In this document: piece after piece, positions 59,001 through 64,000 of the stretch | Position numbering within the stretch: position 1 is the first letter of the stretch | Layout of the letters: the number at the start of each line of letters is the position of its first letter | Notes under the pieces: generated by a model | Database searches by the model: none | The model's input: only the letters and a program-made list of their open reading frames with translations | Told to the model about the DNA's origin: nothing | Position numbers and translations under genes: made by a program | DNA from: Elysia chlorotica | Lineage: Eukaryota; Mollusca; Gastropoda; Plakobranchidae | NCBI GenBank assembly: GCA_003991915.1 | Contig: RQTK01000073.1 | Coordinates: 601,900-665,899, forward strand | Length of the DNA: 64,000 nt | Direction: 5' to 3'

Positions 59001-62000
59001 GGTAAAAAGAAACACGTTGAAAGTTTTCAGTGATGAATATTGTAATGCACAGGCATATGAAGTTCAACAGGGATTAGTTTGATCATCAAAGTATGTAGTT
59101 CATCAGACTTGATTTCATATGATTTTATTGTTGTTTTTTTTAACAATAACTACACCTTTTTATATTTGTCCAATTTTGTCACCTGCTGGTAGGGTCAGTG
59201 TCAGTATAATGTGACTGGCTGAAACAGGAGTTCTGGTAACCACGCACATAGAATTGTCATATTTTAGTCTTGGGATCCGCCCACAATATATTATATAGCC
59301 TTGTTATCTAAGTTTTCTGTTAAAGAGACCAACTAAATCACTCTATCACCTGCTCTTTATCACATTACAGACCAATCATAGCCTGGGCCAATGACCATAT
59401 GCCTGGTAGAGAGTTCACCACTGAGGAAATGTCTGAGCACACTTTCTTTGATCTGAAAATCAGACTGGGCCATCATTATCTTTTTAAACATCAAGGGAAT
59501 TGTGAGCATTCGGTGGTCTTTACAGATTTAAGGTATACATGTTTTTCTGTTGTTGTTTTTTGTTTTGTTGAATTTTGAATTTTGTTGAAAGTTTGTAATA
59601 AAAAAGAATAAATAAAAAACAACAACAAGCCCCCCGCCCCAGGAATCATTGAAAGAATTGGTGTTTAATATGTATATATAAGTATGCCTTGTTAACTGGC
59701 TGTTTCATTGTGGAGATTGTATTGATTAAAATGTTGCACTATTTGTGAGGGTTCTGAATACGAATTTTATGAAATCTTTTCCATTTTAGAGAAAAATATT
59801 CATTTTAGATGTGATGTAAAATTAGTTTTATGTTGGAGAAAACATATGTTTTCAACTTGTCTTCTTCCAGGTAGTAATAAAAAAAAAAACAACTTTAAAG
59901 TGTTATTTCATACAGATCTGTATTCATAATAATTTAAATTGGAAGCATCAATATATCTCCCCATGTGCAGGGGCTTAATTGTAAGTTATTTTATAAATTT
60001 TAGTTGCCAAGTTCTCTTGCCTTTTTAGTTTTATTATGTTAGTTATATACACTGTCCAAATATGACTTTTCATTTATTTTAAAAGAATATACTTCTTTCA
60101 TAGTCAACAATGCTTTTCAAGTTCTGTGAATAAACATAAAATAGTTACCATACTTGAAGTAATTTTTTGTCTCATACTATTATTAGTTACTACATATTTA
60201 ATTTTTCTTTGATATCCAGAGTCAAACTACATTCTTGAGTCCTAAATCAAGATCCTGTGACATAAACGTTTCTTTTTTTCTCAAATGGTTTTACGTGTTT
60301 ATAACATTTAAAAAAATCAATTTTGTTCGCAGTTTTTATTTATTTTATCTTTTTCTCAGCTTTTCTGTATGAAGCAAGTAATGGCAATCTTACTCCATCT
60401 TTTCCTCAACAGACTTTTTAACGCCACAGATTTGCAGGATGTAAGATTATATCCCGTGCTTTCCATCACCCGGACTCGCGGAAGAGATGTTTGTCAATCT
60501 TGCTGCAGCTTATCAGCCAAGTAATTGATTTTCTTTTCTGCTCAATCCATCCTTTTCACCTATATGGACCACGTACTATTGCCTCCATTTGTTGGCACAA
60601 AATGTTCTGTGATACTGCTAGATCATCACATTTCACAGTTCAAGATCACTTAACACATTCTTTTTGACATGATGAAAATTTTTTAGAGTTTCTTCCCTTG
60701 TCCTCATAATATTGGAAAATAAGTCTACCTGAAAACAGGACCCAACTCCGAGAATATTGAAATTAAAACAAATGTTTACATTTTAGCCAAATGGTCATAT
60801 TTCATTTTTACAAACATTTTTTACTCTCAGTTGCAGAAAAATTGGAAGAATTTTTAATTCTACTCTGTAGTAAAAAATGTAAAGTAACAAAGAAATATAA
60901 CATTATGTATTTTGCTATACTTTACTTGGTATGCACATTTAGTAAAGCAACACTCAAATTTAATAGATATATGTCCTTTCTCAGCAATATTATTATGTAA
61001 CGAAGAGCTTTTTGCTTGTTATACAACAAAAGTGAATTTATGGATTCTGCAAAGTTTGTCATTCATGATTTTTAAACTTGCTGCCTTGCTTCATTGCCTA
61101 AACTTCCATTTTTGAGAAATAGGAAGAATAGATCATAATGATTTTGTGATCATATACATATATATTAGGAACAGCAATTGCTTTCTGTTTTTTTTTTACT
61201 GATGTCATGAAATAGATAATCTTGAACCATGTTAAGTATTTTTTTTATATGTGAATAAGTAAAAGGTACAACAGATATATTTTTTATTTTTATTTTGTTT
61301 TAAACTTAAAAGGACCCTTTTTAAGTGTCTATCGGCCCGAAAATCATTCTCTCCTTGATGCAATGTAGCCTTCTGCTATGAAGCACATTGATCAGAACAC
61401 AGGTTAAAGAATTAGGACAGATAAACTGACAGGGCCAAATAAATCACAAAAATGCACTCATGTTAAACCTTTTCAAAAGTCAGTAGTCATTTGTAAAGGA
61501 GTCAGCACTAATGTCACTTATCATGAAAACAAGCTTAGAATGTCTGCGCCATATTTTTCTCTATTCATACAGGAATGCAGACTTTTTTTTTCAATTAGGA
61601 TTAAACAGGTTTTTTTAAAGCATTTAAAATGTGTGTGAAATAAGATAAGGTTACGGATCCCAAAGCTTTGCATTTGCTTTGCCAACTGAGGGCTTTATTA
61701 GATAAATCCAAATAACATTTCAAGCAAAAATAAGACCTCAATCTAGATTTATATCTTTTATATTTTTTTGCAATAGATGTCTGAAATCTAGAATCTGGAA
61801 TTTGTTCTAGACATATAGCATTTATTGATTTAAGTCTAGAATCTGATCTAAAATCTAGACTTTTGACAATAACGCTCTCTGTGTATTCCTGTACAGGTGG
61901 TGTGTGAGCAACTCTCCGCTGATCCCGTGTGAACCCACCCTGATGTGTGGCAACTGTTACAAAAGTCTCATGTACAACAAAGATGGCACAAAGATATCAG

Positions 62001-62029
62001 ACTTCCAGGCCTACCATTATGTGTCCTAG
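52841..62029 (+). CDS. SNAPC3: snRNA-activating protein complex subunit 3 (SNAP50), nine coding exons, 378 residues
   Basis: Exons: 52841-53031, 53418-53513, 55408-55501, 56651-56773, 57464-57610, 58149-58231, 59371-59532, 60413-60520, 61897-62029. All introns are GT-AG and every join keeps frame. SNAPC3 is part of the nuclear complex that binds the proximal sequence element of snRNA promoters and directs RNA polymerases II and III. Conserved family marks seen: YLVLGSQPLTDLRD (175-188), FFLFENVFYND (224-234), HQGNCEH (285-291), and a C-terminal cysteine cluster (Cys326, 329, 330, 337, 346, 352, 355) with MYNKDG and the terminal FQAYHYV. Vertebrate SNAPC3 is about 410 residues; this one is shorter at the N-terminus. 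Intron 3 has a retrotransposon relic and intron 6 a SINE. Confidence 0.95.
53418..53513 (+). CDS. SNAPC3: SNAPC3 exon 2 (residues 64-96)
   Basis: Acceptor TTTGTTCAG, donor CTTAA-GTAAGT. Encodes RKALFRGNEPKKKANLYRMN and a linker. Confidence 0.9.
55408..55501 (+). CDS. SNAPC3: SNAPC3 exon 3 (residues 96-127)
   Basis: Acceptor AATCTTTAG, donor TTCATG-GTAAGT. Helical, charged segment (NKKREKFSYDALIKSHMKYT). Confidence 0.9.
56045..56345 (-). mobile_element. I-like non-LTR retrotransposon tail in SNAPC3 intron 3
   Basis: The minus strand reads NAHMYKYNISSTPFCECGDI, LQTPEHLLMACHSYSKLRQ, GWPSD: the C-x-C-G...EHLL..C..Y..LRQ..WP end typical of I-type and related elements. It is antisense to the host gene, with stops further on. 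Confidence 0.75.
56651..56773 (+). CDS. SNAPC3: SNAPC3 exon 4 (residues 128-168)
   Basis: Acceptor TTTCTTTCAG, donor CAAACG-GTATGT. Encodes PNVVLTVEVNKCLLQGVYTQ, the beta-rich start of the conserved domain. Confidence 0.92.
57464..57610 (+). CDS. SNAPC3: SNAPC3 exon 5 (residues 169-217)
   Basis: Acceptor AAATTAAG (A-rich, no pyrimidine tract), donor ACAGGG-GTGAGG. Carries VLGSQPLTDLRDKIKCSSD, a hallmark stretch. Confidence 0.92.
58149..58231 (+). CDS. SNAPC3: SNAPC3 exon 6 (residues 218-245)
   Basis: Acceptor TTCCCTCAG, donor CTCCAA-GTAAGT. Carries SSFFLFENVFYNDMR. Confidence 0.93.
59178..59345 (+). mobile_element. tRNA-derived SINE, family copy 9, head lost, in SNAPC3 intron 6
   Basis: GGTCAGTGTCAGTATAATGT GACTGGCTGAAACAGGAG, then TAGTCTTGGGATCCGCCC and GAGACCAACTAAATCAC. 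It ends only 25 bases before the exon 7 acceptor. Confidence 0.75.
59371..59532 (+). CDS. SNAPC3: SNAPC3 exon 7 (residues 245-299)
   Basis: Acceptor CACATTACAG, donor TTTAAG-GTATAC. Carries LGHHYLFKHQGNCEHSVVFT. Confidence 0.93.
60413..60520 (+). CDS. SNAPC3: SNAPC3 exon 8 (residues 299-335)
   Basis: Acceptor TTCCTCAACAG, donor AGCCAA-GTAATT. Carries RLYPVLSITRTRGRDVCQSC, the first half of the cysteine cluster. Confidence 0.92.
61897..62029 (+). CDS. SNAPC3: SNAPC3 exon 9 (residues 335-378, stop)
   Basis: Acceptor CCTGTACAG. Carries WCVSNSPLIPCEPTLMCGNC and KISDFQAYHYVS before TAG. Confidence 0.93.
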
Positions 62030-62219
62030 ACCAGTTGCTTTAACTTAAGCGGTTACAATTTGTTGATTGAATGTTTTTTCATTAATATGTAATATATTCT
62101 GATAAATGAAATGGTACAAATTTTGCAAATGTAATATGACTTAAAGCAAATGTTTCATACTATATCACATTTTATTTATGTCAAATGGGTTGAGCCATAA
62201 TTATGAAATATGCATTCTT

Positions 62220-62429
62220 ATGGTTTCCTGGCAATGGTGTATATATATATATATATAGGGCATAAAGTTAACATCAACGGTTTGTTACAGCATTAGATAA
62301 TGCTGTAACTGTAAGAAGTGATGCTTGCTCACAATGCAATTTGTATTCCAACATATTGTTCAATATGGTTTCCTGGCAATGGTGTATATATAGTGCAGGG
62401 GCCGTAAAGTATTCCAACATATTGTTCAA
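62220..62429 (+). repeat. Nested direct repeats in the SNAPC3 3'UTR
   Basis: ATGGTTTCCTGGCAATGGTG plus TATATATA occurs at 62220-62250 and 62364-62391. TATTCCAACATATTGTTCAA T occurs at 62344-62364 and 62409-62429. Confidence 0.9.
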
Positions 62430-62495
62430 TGAAAACAAAGCTGTTCCCATTTTGAAACTGTTTAAGACTACGTTACTGTATTATAGAAAGATGGA

Positions 62496-62501
62496 AATAA
62501 A
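62496..62501 (+). promoter_or_regulatory. SNAPC3: Candidate poly(A) signal of SNAPC3
   Basis: AATAAA 467 bases after the stop. Further AATAAA at 63134-63139 and near 63712-63724 allow longer 3'UTRs. Confidence 0.5.
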
Positions 62502-64000
62502 TAAGAGCCACAGTTATAATTCTCTGTAAGGGTCTCTAAAGGATCTTCTTAGTGTGTTTTCAACTGAAATATTGCGCTGCAAGACATTCTTGTATCAAGC
62601 GTAGCTGAATAACTAAACAAAGTTGAATCTTTTCATCTTGTTAATACTTAAAATAATACATTGGTTGCTCATTTGTTCAGGTTGCACTGATCAGTGTGAT
62701 GGAAAGACCAAGACTAGTTAGGAAGATAACTTATCTCTTCTTATATAACTATAAAGTTGAGTGATTTACTTTAATTCTATTATACTGCAAAGTATGCTTT
62801 TTTGCCAGTGACTTCTCAACTTTTGGTCAGAATTGCACTAACATAAGAACAAAAGTATTGGATATCAGTTAAATATTGTACATTTTATCTCTCGACATCA
62901 TTTTATACTATGTTATAAAAAAAATTTTCAATTGTGTGTCAGTCTGCACATGCAACTGTTTTCAATCTGACTGCTGCAAGCACAGAGCTATTTCTTTTGT
63001 TACTGTATAGTATAGTTTATCCTTTTTATAAACTACAATATAAAAACAAAGATCTCAAATCATGTTTTTCAGTGGGACAAAAATGATCTCTACTTCTCAA
63101 TGATGAAAACTTTAATCATTGTGTTTTATCTGGAATAAATTTTGTTAAGTTTGTTATGTCATCTGATTTTGTATGAGTGCACATAGTCTTTCAAACAATC
63201 TCGCCTGTATTTTCATGTATGTGTTACGTGATTCGTAGTGAAAGCTGCATGAAATACCACCGAATGGTCTTGGAAAATTCAAGTTTCATGTATGAAATAT
63301 TAAATGCATTTCTGACTCAAATCCATAAACCCTTTGTGTTAGTTATTTCTTAGATTTGAATCCTTTTGTGTAAAACCAAACAAGCCATGTCCTCTTGCTG
63401 TTTACAGTACATTAATTTCTCTTAGAATTCTTAATTTCAAACTTTCCGGTTTATTCAAAAAACTGTATTCTTATAACTTAACATAGTTTTTCTGTAGTGT
63501 TTTTTCATTCAACTTCAATTTTGCTAAACGTACATACACCTTTTCATTCAATCATTAATTTCTTAAATAAGCAATATTCCAGTACATTTTTAAATTATTA
63601 TCTTTGCACTAAGTAAAATTGGTCAAAACACTCCTTTGAATTCACATATAGAATTACAATGTATACGTCATGTAGGTAACAATTGGAAACTGATCTGTGT
63701 ATAAGTTTAAAAATAAAAAATAAAGATAAAAAATGATTTAATATCATCATCATTATTATTATACTGGTGGGTCTGTTGTGTCAAAAGTAGCCTCCTGATT
63801 GTAGTTATACTAGTCCATGTATAATTATGTTATAATAAAAAAAAATGTTGTCTTTGTATCATTGGATAGATGGTAAGGTTTTGTAATATCTCAAAACTAA
63901 AATAAAAAAAAAAAGTAAATAACAGACTATTCCCTCACACCTTGTTTTTAATTTGAAAAAAATATGGTGTTTAATGAAAATTTTCTTCGCTTTTTCCTCG
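62502..64000. other. Downstream flank
   Basis: AT-rich with no further exon, SINE or long repeat seen. Confidence 0.5.

Overview
The window is animal nuclear DNA, most likely from a gastropod or other mollusc. The base composition is AT-rich, genes are split by GT-AG introns, and microsatellites are very dense: (CT)n/(GA)n, GATA, TTTA and TAA. A tRNA-derived SINE family is repeated at least ten times, and degraded non-LTR retrotransposon tails are scattered through the sequence. There is no operon, CRISPR or other bacterial structure. The mollusc assignment is an inference from general character, not from a marker gene.

Layout: (1) 1-7.3 kb is repeat country. It holds a near-perfect foldback element of about 0.8 kb at the left edge, a miRNA-sized hairpin at 3.64 kb, and a SINE inserted in a (CT)n tract at 5.2 kb. 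(2) 7.34-8.49 kb (+) is the last coding exon of a secreted leucine-rich-repeat protein. (3) 22.16-11.71 kb (-) is a five-exon gene for an unrecognised protein of about 1,165 residues. Most of it lies in one 2.6-kb terminal exon, and intron 1 carries an antisense-to-window I-like retrotransposon relic with reverse transcriptase and RNase H traces. (4) 23-31 kb is repeats and three retrotransposon tail fragments. (5) 31.25-32.70 kb (+) is a two-exon secreted peptide precursor with an amidation and cleavage site and two copies of a CxCC...CCxxC cysteine module. (6) 36.46-36.09 kb and 47.44-47.02 kb (-) are two paralogous small secreted cysteine-rich proteins with the same gene structure and the same C-terminal tail motif. 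(7) 37-43.6 kb is gene-poor. (8) 52.84-62.03 kb (+) is a complete nine-exon SNAPC3 (SNAP50) gene, a subunit of the snRNA-activating protein complex; all exon phases join and give 378 residues.

The genes do not form one pathway. SNAPC3 is a housekeeping transcription gene. The peptide precursor, the cysteine-rich pair and the leucine-rich-repeat protein are separate secreted or surface products. The best candidates for something undescribed are the two-module cysteine peptide precursor and the cysteine-rich paralog pair. The long minus-strand gene comes next. A 61-base run of N (11373-11433) is an assembly gap inside a TAA repeat.
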